This document shows positions 26,801-41,800 of a DNA stretch of 64,000 nt, piece after piece. A program made the translations under genes and the position numbers. The notes below the pieces were generated by a model. It was not told the DNA's origin. It searched no databases and saw only the letters and a list, made by a program, of their open reading frames with translations. The stretch is from Phoronis australis (taxonomy: Eukaryota > Phoronida > Phoronidae), in the NCBI GenBank assembly GCA_002633005.1, contig NMRA01000099.1, positions 92,555-156,554 of the forward strand, read 5' to 3'. Within the stretch, counting starts at the first letter, position 1. Every line of letters starts with the position of its first letter.

Positions 26801-29800
26801 CCGCCATGCTTGAAAAAGAACGCATGTTTTGCTGATCTTGTGAGGGACGCGTCCTATTGCGGTCTGGCCTTTCAGAACAGACACAGTGTACTTGTCAAAG
26901 GGATTGTATTGCACCTTTCCTGTACAGATCTTCTCCTTCAACATGAATCCAAATTTCTTTGTATATGTGAAAACTGGGAATCGAAGACTAATAAAAGCGT
27001 GTCTTTTGTTAAAAGCACGTGGCCAGGAAGCGCGCGCTACATACAAGTACCTGTCATCGAAGATTAGTCTTCGTGAACTATCTATTCAAGAAATGGGTAA
27101 CAAGAAATAAATTTACTGGCACTTATTTCCGAAAGTTTTTAATATCATGAAAACATTTGTATTATTTTTAGGAGGAATTATTAAATTCATTGTATATGGT
27201 GTTTTCAAAGTCAAAATGATCCACCGACAGTGAACACTTCTGAATATTTACACCCCTGAATCTCCCGCAAAATAACTTAGACTGTCACGCAACCAGTCAC
27301 CCGGCAACTCAATGACATCGGCCTTACCGAGATTTCATGAACTTTTGTAGCAGACAACATCAACAAGTTCTAAATAAAACACTTTCTGCTTTACTACTTG
27401 TGTTAATTTCTTTAGATGCACACCTAGATCACTACATCGTGTTTACTGTGGCAAATGAACTCTGGTGACACGCACTCACTCGCTCACTCACACAATACGC
27501 AGACAAACTTCAAAGCAAACGTCACATGACAACAACATGTGTGTTCATCCAGAGATTTTTCTCATGTTGCAACGATCTAGTGCAGATTTGGACTTATGCA
27601 GTTAATTACGACTCTACAGGAACTTAAAAATCTTAAGGATGCTATATTGAAAACTTAAGGAGGACTTCAGGAAATTAGTTTAGTCTAAACTATATTTTTA
27701 CTCAAGAATTCAAGTTGACCTATCGGCGATCGTAAGGCAGCGAAGCATCAGTAGGCGAGTTTTTCGCACTGGTATTTTCTGAAAAATGCTCGTAATTTAA
27801 CAACAAAGTTTGATAGCAATGCACAGTAATTTTGTAGAAACTCTGTTATAGGTTACAGATGCGTCACAGAGCGTAAATTTTATGAATTCTAGCTTACGGT
27901 TTCACCTGTTTCGAAGACCAAGTTTCAACCACTTTGGGCTAAAATAAGTGCCCCCTTTCCTGATTGAAGCGAATTTTTCCAAGCGCCCTGGGCGCTTATT
28001 AGGGCTACTACGGTAGTTAAAAACACAGCATACACTGACGAAGCGAAAACGAAGTAGGTTGTTTTTAAAAACGAGTTTTAGGGCGAAAATGATCCATCAC
28101 AAATCACTGAATTGTGTCCGGTAATTATCATGACATGGTGCTGGGGAATAACACTGCATGATGCGGGCTATGTGAGCCCCCGAGGTATGTCGTTAAAGCA
28201 AAGGTCACCTATAAGCAGAATTTTTGTTTTCACATTTACAAGTTGTCAGTGAATACAACTGCACTTTGTTCAGCGTAGGTTTTGTTACAGTAGCATTGTC
28301 TTTTAGCTCAGGCTATATATTAGCATAGTTAGGAGCAAGCAAATATGTTTTTAAAGTTGCTCTAAATACAATTTTTGATAAAGTGTAACTTGCTTTAGAT
28401 AACTTAAAGGTTAAGAATTTGGTCTCAATTTGTTCTTTACTCATTACATTTGCAGGATTTCTAGGTTCAAAAAGGATTGACAGTTCATGCACGTGTTACC
28501 AAAAACTATAGGACTTCAATGATTTTTACGAAAAAATCAAACATTGCATAAAACAACAAGAGCAACGCGGAGCATTGCAATGCGCCCATGAATGCATCAC
28601 AACGGTGCTCTTTTAGGGCTGTTTATTTGTGTCATAAAAATGGCCACTAGACGGCGCAAAACCGTACAATCCATCCCAAAATGGGAACATGTCATAGCTT
28701 ATTTAACAGAAAGCTATTCACCAAATTTCATAGAAATCTGTCACGGAACTTCAGAGAAACAAAGGAAAACAGAATCAAATGAAATTGCCACTAGGGGGCA
28801 CAGTGTTCATTGGATCTGCCTGAAAGTCATAATTGTCTGTTGTTAGCTTCATATAAATACATATTTACTAAATTTAATAAAGATACAGCAATGGGCGCAA
28901 AACAAAACAAAGCTACCATTGGAGATGCCACAGTAGTCAAAGTCATCATCGCCAACAATCCTCTTCATACAGAGAACGCCAATTTTCAAAACCATCCTTA
29001 GAATGATTTGGTTGATAGAGGGGTGGAGGCCAAAAAAAACAGACTCAAAAACAGCAGAAATGGCCACTAGGTGGTGCAAAATACCTTGATTCCATCCAAA
29101 AACAGGAGGATAGCGTCATCTCACCAATAGATGCCTGTATTCAAAATTTTATGAAAATCCGTTGAGGACCCTTTAAGACTCTGAGGTAAACGTAAAATCT
29201 AAAATTGCCACCAGGGGCACACCAGTAGTCAGATCCATCTGAATGTCGTCGTTTTTCTTTGTCAACATCATATAAATACACTTGTTAAATTTAGTAAAGA
29301 TCTTGCAAACGGTTTAAGAGATACAGCCATAGGTGCAAAAAAACAAAACTGCCACTAGGAGGTGCCACAGTAGCTGAAGTCATCGGAAAATCATTGTCAG
29401 CCGTCCACTTCATAGTAAAAACATACATGACAATTTTCACAACTATCCTTAGAGTGGTTTGGTTGATAGAGGGGTGGACGCCTAAAAACAGACTCAAAAA
29501 CAGTAAAAAAACGGCCACTAGGTGGTGCAAATTTCAACGCAGCTATCCGAAAATGGGAGGATAGCGTCATCTCACTAATAGATGCCTACATGCCAAATTT
29601 TATGAAAATACGCTGAAGACCTTTGAAGACATAGAGGTAAGCGTAAAAAACTAAAATTGCCACTAGGGGGCACACCGGTAGTAGGATCCATCCGAAATTT
29701 TGGTCATGCCGTCCCATCCACGAAAGAAGCACATGACTTTGTGCAAAATTTCATGAACATACGTCAAAGGACATCGAACGTACGGACGCCGGACAGACGC

Positions 29801-32800
29801 TGCCCAGACGGACGGACGGAGATGACGGCATAATGCGTCCACATATAAATATGTGGGCGCATAAAAACAAAATGATAATTTAGAAAATTGTAAGTCCAGA
29901 GCGCTTTTTAGATTTCATCCAATAGATTTCACCTCATAACAAACGGAATTTGCTCATATTATCATTACCTTTGTTTTCTATGAAATCAAATAATTTACCT
30001 TTATTTTTTGCTAAATTTTACTAAAAACACATGGTCACATCACCCAATTAATGGCTGATCACTACAAAGTAAAAAATCAAATTTTACAGGCTTCTTTCGT
30101 TCATAAAATACTTTTACCGAGTTAAAATCTAAAATTTCACGGACATGTGCCTAAATACACAGACTCATAAAAAAGGTTCTGTGTAACGTAAATACCCTTG
30201 GTCACTTCCTTGCGATATCTTAGTCATATAGAGGATCAATAACCACTTCGCACTGTTTACATTAAGAAAGCGAAATATCTAAGAAAACCATTGAGATTTG
30301 CACAGAGCAGTACATTAGAAACAGTCACTTGACAGCCAACTTAAACAACCATATGTCCATTATTTCAGCCCTGACGTAAACCAGTGTCCTCCTCAGTAAT
30401 CTAATGGTCTTTTCTTTTTTGCAAGCTTTTCCGATAACTGATAAAATAACTTCCATGGGGTATCATTGTTCGTTCTGAACTCTACTGACAAGTATGCTGC
30501 ATAAAAATGCATAAAAATTGACATAGTTTACGTGCTAACAGTAGGACACATCTGTTCTTCAGGGGTAAATTTGAAATACTGTAAATACTTGTTGCTGGAA
30601 AAAGGTTAAAGCAACTCTTACAATTCCACTTTATCGTCGCCAGGTTGGCACAAAAAGATGCCACCCACAGTTTGGTGCAGCTTTCCAGAATTTTGTTTTC
30701 GACCAATGTCACAAGGTACACACAAACCATGCCATTAGAACTTGCCAACAGAATTTGTTACCTCAAATTTGACGAGTATTAAGTACACAGTCACCAAAGA
30801 CAGATCTAGGATGTCACGAAGGATGGGCAACCACAACAAGACACGCAAGTCCACATCTATTGCCCTTCCGATATATCTTACTTATCTTCATTTTCCTCCA
30901 ATCTCATTGGCAAACAACTAATGTCTGATTGCCTCCTCTTTCAAATAATTGTAGAACATTTACGCTGAGATTTACCACTACCTGTTTCCAACCTAAGAGC
31001 TGTAAGACACGCCTTGACCTGCTTGGAGAGATCCAGAGTGGACTTCTCAGTGTCATCCTGTCGTTCCTGCAGTGCCAGCAGGTCAGTCAAGAGAACCTCC
31101 CAGCGCAGCAGCTTCGTCAGTGCATGACACGTCTCCTTCACCACGTTCAGGGCCTCGGTGTACAACAGGCGAGCAGAGTCAAGCAACTGAAAATTAGGGG
31201 TAGCGTGTGAATGTACAACTTTTGCGGAGTAATGACGACAGGTCAACTGGGACTACAAGAATTATATAAAGATTAAAAGGGATGCGCCACCAAGGATGCT
31301 AAGTACTCTGTCCGTTTTGTTGAAGGCGACAGGCTGGCTTGAAAACTTCCTTCACGAAACACCATAATGGGGCTCTCGTGTTTTTAGCTCAGGTGTTTGG
31401 TGCAGTGGGCCAAACTATGAGGCTTGCACACATCTGATGCAAAGCAAATGACATCAGGCCACCTGCACTCTTTTTTTAAGGGTGCAAGGTATTTTTGTCC
31501 TAGGCATTGCCTGGGTGGCAATTCCAGTTTTATGTACTATTTCAAAAAAATTTTCGTATAACCGTGTGTTAGACAAGTCTGAATTTTAATAGATTAGAGG
31601 GAAATCCATATTGTTTATAGGTTAAAACTTTGATACAAGATCAGTAACAAGTAATGGTCTCTAGCGGAGTACAAAATGACTTCACCTTGACGAGTGTCAC
31701 CTCTTTATTTATTACAACACCTGTAATTTCCATGCAGTAAAAAGTTCACCACTGTACCTACCCAGAGTAAGAGAAGAGAGACTTTCTGCCACAAGGGGCA
31801 GTTGGGTCATGTGAAAATTCAGCAATGAATTGTGGGTCTGCTATTGGATGCTCCATTATTCTCTAAGGGAGAACATAAAAATGGCAAAGTGAGAGAGGTG
31901 CCTCTTTCTGCCACAAGGGGGCAGTTGGGTCACATGACTATTTACCAATGATTTGTGGGTCTGCTATTGGATGCTTCATTGTCCAAGGAAGAACTAAAAA
32001 TGCCATATCATGACATTTTGATATAGCACACACAAGTCGAACAAACTGGCAATATCTAAAAGTTGAGATAAACATACAAGTTGTTGTTATGGAATCCATA
32101 TAGGAAGCACACAGACCCTACTTTAGAAAAGCTGGTGCTTAATACATTATCTGTAGAAGCCCAATTTTTTATGTTAGAGTATCATGCACTATAGCCATGC
32201 CATTACAATATCTTAGCAACCGAGAATGATATAAGAGCTTCTGAATATTAAACAATGACACAAAAATGTCAAGTGTTGTGAATTATCAGGGTGGAATTAA
32301 TTTTGAGTCATTCACCAGAAAACTCAAATGACAAGATTAAATTATTGAGTAGGAGTAGTGCTGAAGGGAGACATATACTGAGATATATATCTCAAGAGGG
32401 TACTGACTAAAACACAGGGATATGAGAGTGCCAGAAGACAAATCTCGCACAAAAAGGAGAATTTTTCACACATTCAACAGTTTCCATTATTCTTACCAGT
32501 TTACAACACAGAGAGTTTTATCAGTTGAAACAACAGCCTTGACCCTCCCTCCCAAAGGTATACTATTTGTAACAGTGAAAATGGAAATGATAAAAATTAA
32601 ATGCAAACAATGCTGTACTGAAAAAAGAAATAAGGTCTCTGCCACAAATATTGATGCAGGGTTGCATTACACGAGGCAAAACACGTAAGGAACACTTGTA
32701 GCAACAAACAGGCCTACTCAGCAGAAAGTATGTTTACTTAAATCAGAACTTGCAGGATAATTCCTTCTCTCTGTGATTGCTTGGCCAAATTAGTTAGAAA

Positions 32801-35800
32801 CACAAAATATAAGGACGATGTGAGTATGAAGTAGGTTTAAAGATGCCAAACATTTTTAAGGTGTTTTGGGATTAAAATTATCTGCCGCGAATCACTGAAC
32901 CATGTCCAGGGGTGCTGGGGAATAACACTGCATGATGCCTGCTATGTGAGCCCGCGAGGTATGTCATTAGTGCAAAGATCACCTATTTACACAACTTTTG
33001 GTTTTCACACTTACAAGTTGTCAGTGAATACAGAAGCACTTTGTTTAGCGTAGATGATGTTCTGTACTTTAGTTCATGCTATACACTACCATTAGCTTGG
33101 AGTACGCAAATTTCTTTACAATATTCTACACTAGATCAACATTCAAGCCTTGCCAACCAATCAATTTAGTGGCAGCCATTTAGCTCTGACAAGCTAATTA
33201 ATAGCGTCGCGAGCTTACTCGCGAAACACTCGCCTTTCACTCGCCCCAGTGTTATGATCACAAGAAACTTGACTCTTGGAACAAACCCCGGTACTTACGC
33301 ATTTATCTATACATTGTTTTCCTTTGGCCACAAGGATGTGAACAGCCAGCAGAGCAGGACTGGCATCCAGGCTGTTGAGTACTTGTCGGATATCACGGGG
33401 AACCACCCACTGCAAATATGAGAATGACTGAAACCCCCAACAAAGGAACATCAGGCATTACCAACATCGTTTATTCACAGACACTTAAAGCACAAAGTGA
33501 GACGATGTCAACATGTTTTATACACAACATGTTTCACTACCTTTGTCGCAACCAATATCAATCACTCATGAAACATAAGAAGCATGAAACAATGAAAGAG
33601 GATATACTCCTAATGCAAGTTTACATCACATTGAATAATTCGGGAGATTTCATCTGCGGCATTGCTGTCATTTTTCAAATGCAACGTGGTGCGTAAACAT
33701 CCGGTAACGTTACAGATAAGCTGTGGATGTATGATCTGATTAACACATTGCTTTTAGGTGATGACATTTAACTGTAGCATGATCGGCATAGCCTGCTTCA
33801 AGAATCTTCCATGTTCACAAAAGACTATCTTGTAAATTTATGTATTTGTTCAATGCAGCTCGCCTTTGATCTTTTATTTTTGTATGAAGCTTGTTGTACT
33901 CATAATTTATCAAAAAACACGTTGAAGTGAACTTGCACTTTCTACACTCAAGTGATTAGTGCTGTTCTGGTCAAGTTTACGTCACTATGTTATCTGTGAC
34001 GTTAGCGGATGTTTTCAAGTTGACAACCATCCCAAAATGCATTTGGAAAATGTTATAAGTGCCGAGGACAAAATCCCCTGAACTGTCAAAATTAAGGAAC
34101 AAAGCAAACAAGAAAACATTGTCCTTAACTAATCAAGCTAATACTGACCACCCATGAATCAGTTTCCCACGGTTACATCCTGTTTTTTGTATCCTTTCTA
34201 GTCATTGAATGTGTTGCAGACACTTGATATAAACCATCACACACTATGTCACACGCTTCAACATTTTTTTCTTTATCCTTGTTAGCTAGGCTATCATGGC
34301 TCAGTTGTGCAAATGGAGGTAAATATGTCAGTACTGATACAGTAACTTGTAAGCAAAGACAGGAACCTGATTACAGAGTGTATCTTAATTCAAATACGAT
34401 ACTATATTTAGTCATATAGTCAAATTATGAGTGGTTCAGACAAACGTACCTTAAAAAATATGTTGTAGGGAACACAATTGTCCCTTCTACAGCATAAGAT
34501 GGATGAGTTTTTACTTTTATCATCATGTTAATTGGCAAAGCAACTTTTAAGACTGTAAGAATGAGTTGTAGCCACACAGTGCCACCAAATTAATGATCCT
34601 GCAACTTTTATATTAATTACTTTGTCACTGAGGGACACCATCTGTAACGTCTTCATCGTCTGACTGAGTTCGTTGACAAGGCCGACAACTTCCTTTGGGT
34701 CGTAAGTGATGATGAGTTGACGCTCACGAGCCCCCAACTCAATAGTGTCGTCTATCGAGATATGTGAGTAAAAGAAAACAAAACTATTTAAAAAATATGT
34801 TTAAACAATCTCACGTTTAACTGGAAATCCTAATTCAAAAAACAGACAATACTTTGAATATACTGAATAAAAGGTAAGATACTCAAGAAACACTTTCGCA
34901 AAGGCAATAAAAATTTTCATTACGGTACATAAGATAGATTTCCAAACTTAAGGACACAATTTTCATTATGAAGTTTTTGAAAATAACAGAGAAAATCCTT
35001 GAAAATCTACCAAAATATTCATCAATCCCTTTTGTCATGAAACAGCATTCCTCACATTTTAGAAATTTAAGTAAAAAGCACATTTCCTACAAAATACATT
35101 GTATGGAATGCAAGGACAAAACTTCACCAGCTTCCCCCATTGCCCCCTTTCAGGAACGAAAATACAATCACAACAATGCACTGTCTGAACATAATGGACA
35201 GACAAAAGTATTAGTGCGCAGTACAAGAATTTGACAACGGGGAATTGATCTAAGTATACCCATGCCAAATGATGTTGTATGGATTTCGCAAGCTATTATT
35301 TAACTTGCAAGATCCATGCGACGGGCGTTAGCGCGTTGCATGGTTATCGCATATGGGACGCTACCATCATTTTCCTTTGTTGCGTCTTTGTTGGATGTAA
35401 CAATACAAGTCACACAGATATCGGATATCGTACCTTGGGCGCCCATCAGTTGATTACCGATAAATGCTTACCATTATCTGTATTATAAGAAAGAAAAGCA
35501 AAGTGAAGAATAGATATGCCTATCTACGGACATCTATGTGACGAGCTTGTGCCCTAGTTTCCCTCGTGGGTAGGGCATTGTTTTCTTTATCATAGCCTTT
35601 ACAGGAAAACTTGCTAAGACACAACAAAGACACAAGAAATCTCTTTATAAAAGAAAATTATCAAAACCAAATAAATCAAGTAATAAGACTAATCATTTTG
35701 GGTAGACATTTAAAAATGGTTTGGCTCTGGGGTTAAAGGATTTTAATGGAATATTAAAAGTAAAATGCTCACCTTTACTAAGGGACACGGATACAGGAGA

Positions 35801-38800
35801 AGACTGGATAACACCTGTGGGCAAATCATTGCCAGGGCGACATAGACGTTCAATCTCCTTCAAAGAGAACAAGCTCTTCAAACTGGACTGTAAGATGTTG
35901 GTGACATAGCCACTCTCTCTTGGCAGAGTTTGGCTCAGGTACCTAGAGAATGATAACAGTTAACTTGATATGGGGACTGAAGTTAGGCTTTGATGGATTG
36001 TATCTGATCAGTACTCAGTTTCTTTTATCTTTTGACTTGAACTCAAAGCCATGTTTGCTCTAAATTATCAGACTGCGGTACACAAAGTACAAGGGGCTGT
36101 TTTGTCAAGTCCTGACCCATAGCATATTATCACTAACATGGGCATGTGATTTTTGAAAGAACAAACAAGTAGCAACTGATGTAACATTAACAAATATTCA
36201 CATTCTGAGGCATAAAGATGACTTTCCTGATCCATCTTAATGAAATGTTTCCAAATTAAAATCAAAGTTACGATTATCTTATCTAAGACCAGACTTGGGA
36301 CTATTGGTAAAACAGTCCTCAGAAGACAAGCAACAAAGCATGTCAATCAACTCTGACATGTCAAAAAAAACTAACGCAATGTCTTGGACAAAGTAATTAC
36401 CAAAAATAACATTTTTCAATTTGTTTCCTTAAATCTTCCAGTAGAAATAAGAAAGCAATAACCATTTAGCCACTCTGTGAAATTATATCAGTCACTAGAT
36501 GGCAATAACAACATTATGACACAGTTCAATTCAACCATGTGATTTTTCAATATTTATGTTTCTGCAGTCACCACGCCTGCACAAGATCTTTGTAACTTAG
36601 CAGAGACAATGTTTTTTTTTGGAAAAACTAAATGAACCCGTGGTCATTGATCTCCTTTTATGTCTTGGAAAATTTCATAAAACAAAAACGGTACCAGCTC
36701 TTGCAGGATTTAAAAGGATCATTTGTGACTATTGTAGAACTGAAAAGTATATGATTTTTCTACTATAACAATCAACACATTGATTTCAATAGAAGATGGA
36801 CTCTTATGATAACACCATTAACATTTTTTTTTTTCTACTTACATTCTCTGTGTGAATGCGTACCCTTGTGTGTGTGTGTGCATGTGTGCGTGATTTTATA
36901 CAATCTGTACATTATTTCATGAAAAAAATAAAATGCAAATTCATCACAGGGTGATCAAGTTGTTTTAAGTTTCCTCAATGCGCATGTTTTTAAAATCCGA
37001 ATTTTATGTGGTACTGAATCTAAAAATGTTCTCAAAATTCTCAATATATTCAAATAATACAACTGTGCTTTAACCATTAACTTTCAAATCTCAAAACCAG
37101 GTCAAGAACGCCAAATTCGTCAAAAAACCTGCATGTATAGAACTACCAAAATGTAATGCTTCATTCTTGAGAAATTAAGCTGACAACAATTGGTAACTGA
37201 AGCTACTTAACTTTCTTACTTAATGACCTTCAAAATGAGGTCAACATGGCCAAAACAAGTGGAGTCAAGAAATATCCAACTAACGGCTTGGTAAAAAATA
37301 TGAACAAATGTCCCCGGAGGAAGCTCTGTTCTGTCCAAAAATCAACAGTGGTCATGTTCTCTGCATTAATTCAGGCTGTGCTCTCAACACAGCTGCCATT
37401 TTTCATGATTCTTCAAGCGATTTGGCAACTTGGAAGGAGGATGCAAAAAAGGGAATGAAAATAATACAAATGGATGAAGAGCGCAGAACAACTTGAATCT
37501 GCATGAAACTTGGCAAGTTCTCTCACTTCCTCCATAGAGATTTAGCTGCCAAATTTTATGTCGATCCATCACGGAACTTGGATATTAAGGCAAACAAAAT
37601 TGTAAATTGCCTCAAGGGGATTACACAGTTGCTGAACTCGTCCCTGAAAACAATGGAACAGTGCTCTCTACCGTGAGGAAAACATTACTTATTTCATAAA
37701 GATCCATCAAAGCACCATATATTGAGACACAAGACAAAAAAAATGTCACTACCAGGCATCATAATTAAGTCACAGCTATTCGAAAATCAATGTCAGCTGT
37801 GCTCTTACCAATAGCAACACTTCTCAGATCCTCTGATTGATTTGGATGAAGTAGATGCCAAAACAGATTTGAAAATAGTAAAAATGACCACTATGGGACA
37901 AAGAATACATTGAATCAGTATGAAATTGGAATGGCATCGTAGTCGTACACCGGTATAGTGGTCCCATTGTACACCGGTATAGTGGTCCCTTTGTACACCG
38001 GTATCGTGGTCCCATTGTACACCGGTATAGTGGTCCCTTTGTACACCGGTATAGTGGTCCCATTGTACACCGGTATAGTGGTCCCTTTGTACACCGGTAT
38101 AGTGGTCCCATTGTACACCGGTATAGTGGTCCCTTTGTACACCGGGGGTCTTGGGCCACAGGAGGCTTACAGACTCACTTTTGTGACCATTTTTGGGGAA
38201 GCAACTTTGATGTTATTGGTATCCCAAACGAAAGTATTTTATAAAAGTAGAAAGGTTCCACGACTAAACTTGCACATTTGCATGAAATTGGACCGTAATC
38301 ATGGAATGAATATATTAAAAAATTGAAAATAGATGTCCATTAGGGGGATACTCACCACTGGTTGCATACCAAAGTCAAAAAACAGTTTCCATAGAATCTT
38401 TTTCAGATTAAATGAAATTTTAAGGCAAATTTCTGAATTTATGTGCATCACTGCAAATATTTTACTACAGCAACTGTTCTTGAAATTGCCATCAGGTTAA
38501 ACATATTACCGTACTGTTAATGTCGCCTGTTGAGTTTGATAACACATATTACAAATCTATCATCAATGTAGTTTGGAAACACTTGTTTTCCAAAAAAAAT
38601 CATTATACTAAATGGCGACAACGATTCGCTAATTTAATTCCATGTCTTTCATACCTTCTTCAATAAGAGCGTTTAAATAATTTACACTACATCGATAAAA
38701 ACCTATTTGCCAGATTTCATCAAAATCGGCCAAGAAACTTGGTAGAGGCAAACACGTAAAACTGCCACTACGGGGCACAGCAGTAGTAGATTCATCTGAA

Positions 38801-41800
38801 AGTCATCGTCATATGTCGCAATGTTTGTGGGAATGTACTTGGGAACTTTCAGTTCTTGCTAGGGTTTCGGAGACACAACTGACGATGCCTGATGCTAGGA
38901 AGAAGATGACGACAGTAAGCACAGACGTTATGTAGGTGAATAATAGCACTTCTCTGTAATTATTGGTCAGTTATTATGGTACCCTTGTTTCTCCTAACAT
39001 ATCTTCTATTACTAATCATCAAAATATTGGCATTTAGTAATGACCCTCTGGTGGTTATTTGGCAATGTGGTAGGCGGGGATAGTTATAAGTCATACTACT
39101 GACTAAAACACAGGAGAGAGTAGAACCAATGACTACAAAACAATTATTTTACTCGGGGGAAAGCCTAATGAGTAGATCGACATGAAAATAATCATGGTTC
39201 AGGCAGTACAAACCGTGTTAACAGATTGCAACATTTGAAGATCTAATGACACACAGAAAATACAAAGATATGAAACATGAATTTTCTCAAAAAGGTTAGT
39301 GACATCATCATCCGTAATGAGAGATATAAAAGTAGATCGGCATTAAAATAATTGTGGTTCATGCAGTACAAACTGCGTTCACAGAAAATGCAACATTTGA
39401 AGGTCTAATGACACACAGAAAATACAGTCAAGAAACACAAATTTTGCCAAAAAGGTTGGTGATATAATCATCATCGGTAATAATATACTAAAAATCTGGA
39501 ATAACATCTAAACATTAATGAGCACTTTTGTCTAAATGTCCATCACACTTTACCTTTAAATATCAAAATTCATTTAAATTCAACTCAATACAGACACTGA
39601 TTTTTAATATATTTAAGTACTTACTATTTTAAATTAAAATAAGGCCAGGGAATTAATCTCCGCAAATGGAAGCAATGTGGAATTCACTTTGAAGGTTTTC
39701 ATGCAAGACGACAAGTTGATTTTCTCCAAACCATCCCTCCTCTCTAGGCATTGACCCCAGGTGAGAATTTTACACACATTCTACACTTTTATGCATGTAA
39801 ACATGGAAAAATGTGACTATGTATATATTCCTGGGTTCCATTTAAATGATGATGATATTAAATAAAGATCCTTTTAGAACCGAATAGCCGTATTTTGAGA
39901 ATGTCGGTATACAGTCGTTTCATCCATATCTCAAGGACTTGATTCATCACCAGGTGTGCTCTCTTTCATTGAGGAATAATAAATAATAATAAATAAATAA
40001 ATAAATAAATAACTTTTTTATAGAGGATAAAAACATGTTAAGTGTAAAACTTATCTACCACATGGTCCTCGAAATTACAATAAATAGATAAATCAAATAA
40101 ATAAATAAGATGAACAATGATATGTACAGATGAATGAAAAATGAAATAAATAAGTTAGTTGATATATAGAATTTTTGACATGCATGCAAACAACAATAAA
40201 AACAACACAAGGGATTCCTTAATGTTGGGGAGAATCACGTAGAAGGTCCGAGTACACCGCAGAAAAATCAAGTCCAAGATCTCTGTTCAGACTTCGTCCG
40301 TGGACTTTAATCTCAATAGCCTCCAATACATACGCTTCCACTTAATCTGGGTGTAAGCTTTAATATACTGAAATCCTCATTAGAGAGCCTTGATGGTGTT
40401 AAGATCCCTGGCATGCTCTTGAATAACAGTGGTGGACTTCACCACAACTGTATTCCAGGATCACACCACAACACCACACCTCTCTCGAGGGGGGGTGACA
40501 CATCTTTCACTGATGGGAGGATGGACAGAATAGTGCCAAACAGCTTGTGAAACAACTTATGATGTGTTTTCGGTAAGTACCGGTATTATGAGTTTAGTGC
40601 CAACTATAACAGTAAGACGGGTGGCCAGTTATTAACCAGGGTCAAGATGATGCCAAGTCTCTGATGAGGATTTCAGCTAGGGCATGTACTCAATGTAAAA
40701 AAATTGCTGCGCAAGCATGTAAAGCGAGGCAACCGTGTAAAAATATGACACACTGGTGTGGCAAACCGTAGACATTTGACACATTTTAACATGTTAAAAA
40801 CATGTTGAACGTGGAATACCGCATCAAAGTATATGATACGTTACAAGGCAAATGTGTTGAAAAATGCCACGTAAAGTATGGCAACTGTGTAAAAATGTGA
40901 TGTGCAAACATGTCAAATGTGATGTGCAAACATGTCAAATGTGATGTGCAAACATGTCAAATGTGATGTGCAAACATGTCAAATGTGATGTGCAAACATG
41001 TCAAATGTGATGTGCAAACATGTCAAATGTGATGTGCAAACATGTCAAATGTGAAAAAAAACTATCACGTTAGCATGTAAAGCACAGCAACTATGCAAAA
41101 ATGTTACCGCTATCATGGAAACTGCGCAAAATACCACGTCAATGGTATGAAGAGCGTAGAAAATGGGTACAGTTGTGGTTTTAGCTGTCTACATGAAACA
41201 ATTAGTGACCTAGGCCAAAATCATGATATAACTTCAACGGACATGAACATCAAACCAGATTCTCTCTCTTACATTATATTCTTAAAAACATAACAGGTCT
41301 TCCAAGTGGCAAGCAAAGAAATGAAAGCGCAACAGAAATAAATTTTTCTACCACTCTGCAACTGGTTTCATGAAAAAGAGTGCACTTTTATGTCGGTCTG
41401 TGTGTGTATATCACATACGTAAGTCATTCGTTGACCTGGTGGGGAACACCTCTCTAGTCTACAGTACATATACTATGTAGGAACCTTCCACTTTGGCATG
41501 CAGGGCCATCAGAAACAGAACTGTTATGATTTTTTAAAAAAATAAAGATTGAATAAAATAAAAACGAAATGATAGTTGAGAAAACTACAACAGCAATTTT
41601 GAAATTGCGTCTTAAAGGTTTATATCAAACAAGATTTGGTTGTGATATTGATATCCTTATTTTGATAAACTTTACTGAAACACATAGTCACCGGACCCGT
41701 ATAATGGCAGGAGAGCAAAAATTAAAAATTCCTATTCTTCAGACGGCCTATTTTCGGAACACATGTTCTTTTACCGAGCTAAAAACTGGTTTAGCTAAAT

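Noticed and set aside
35340-35488. Possible second THAP start (C-x4-C followed by NNTSHTDIG)
   Set aside because: Only the first motif is present; no FP or W at the right spacing and no clear start codon.
37915-38326. Long repetitive reading frames on both strands
   Set aside because: They are the 24-bp minisatellite translated; a period divisible by three keeps any frame open.
40899-41052. Regular short repeats resembling a CRISPR array
   Set aside because: Units are contiguous without spacers and the DNA is clearly animal; this is a minisatellite.
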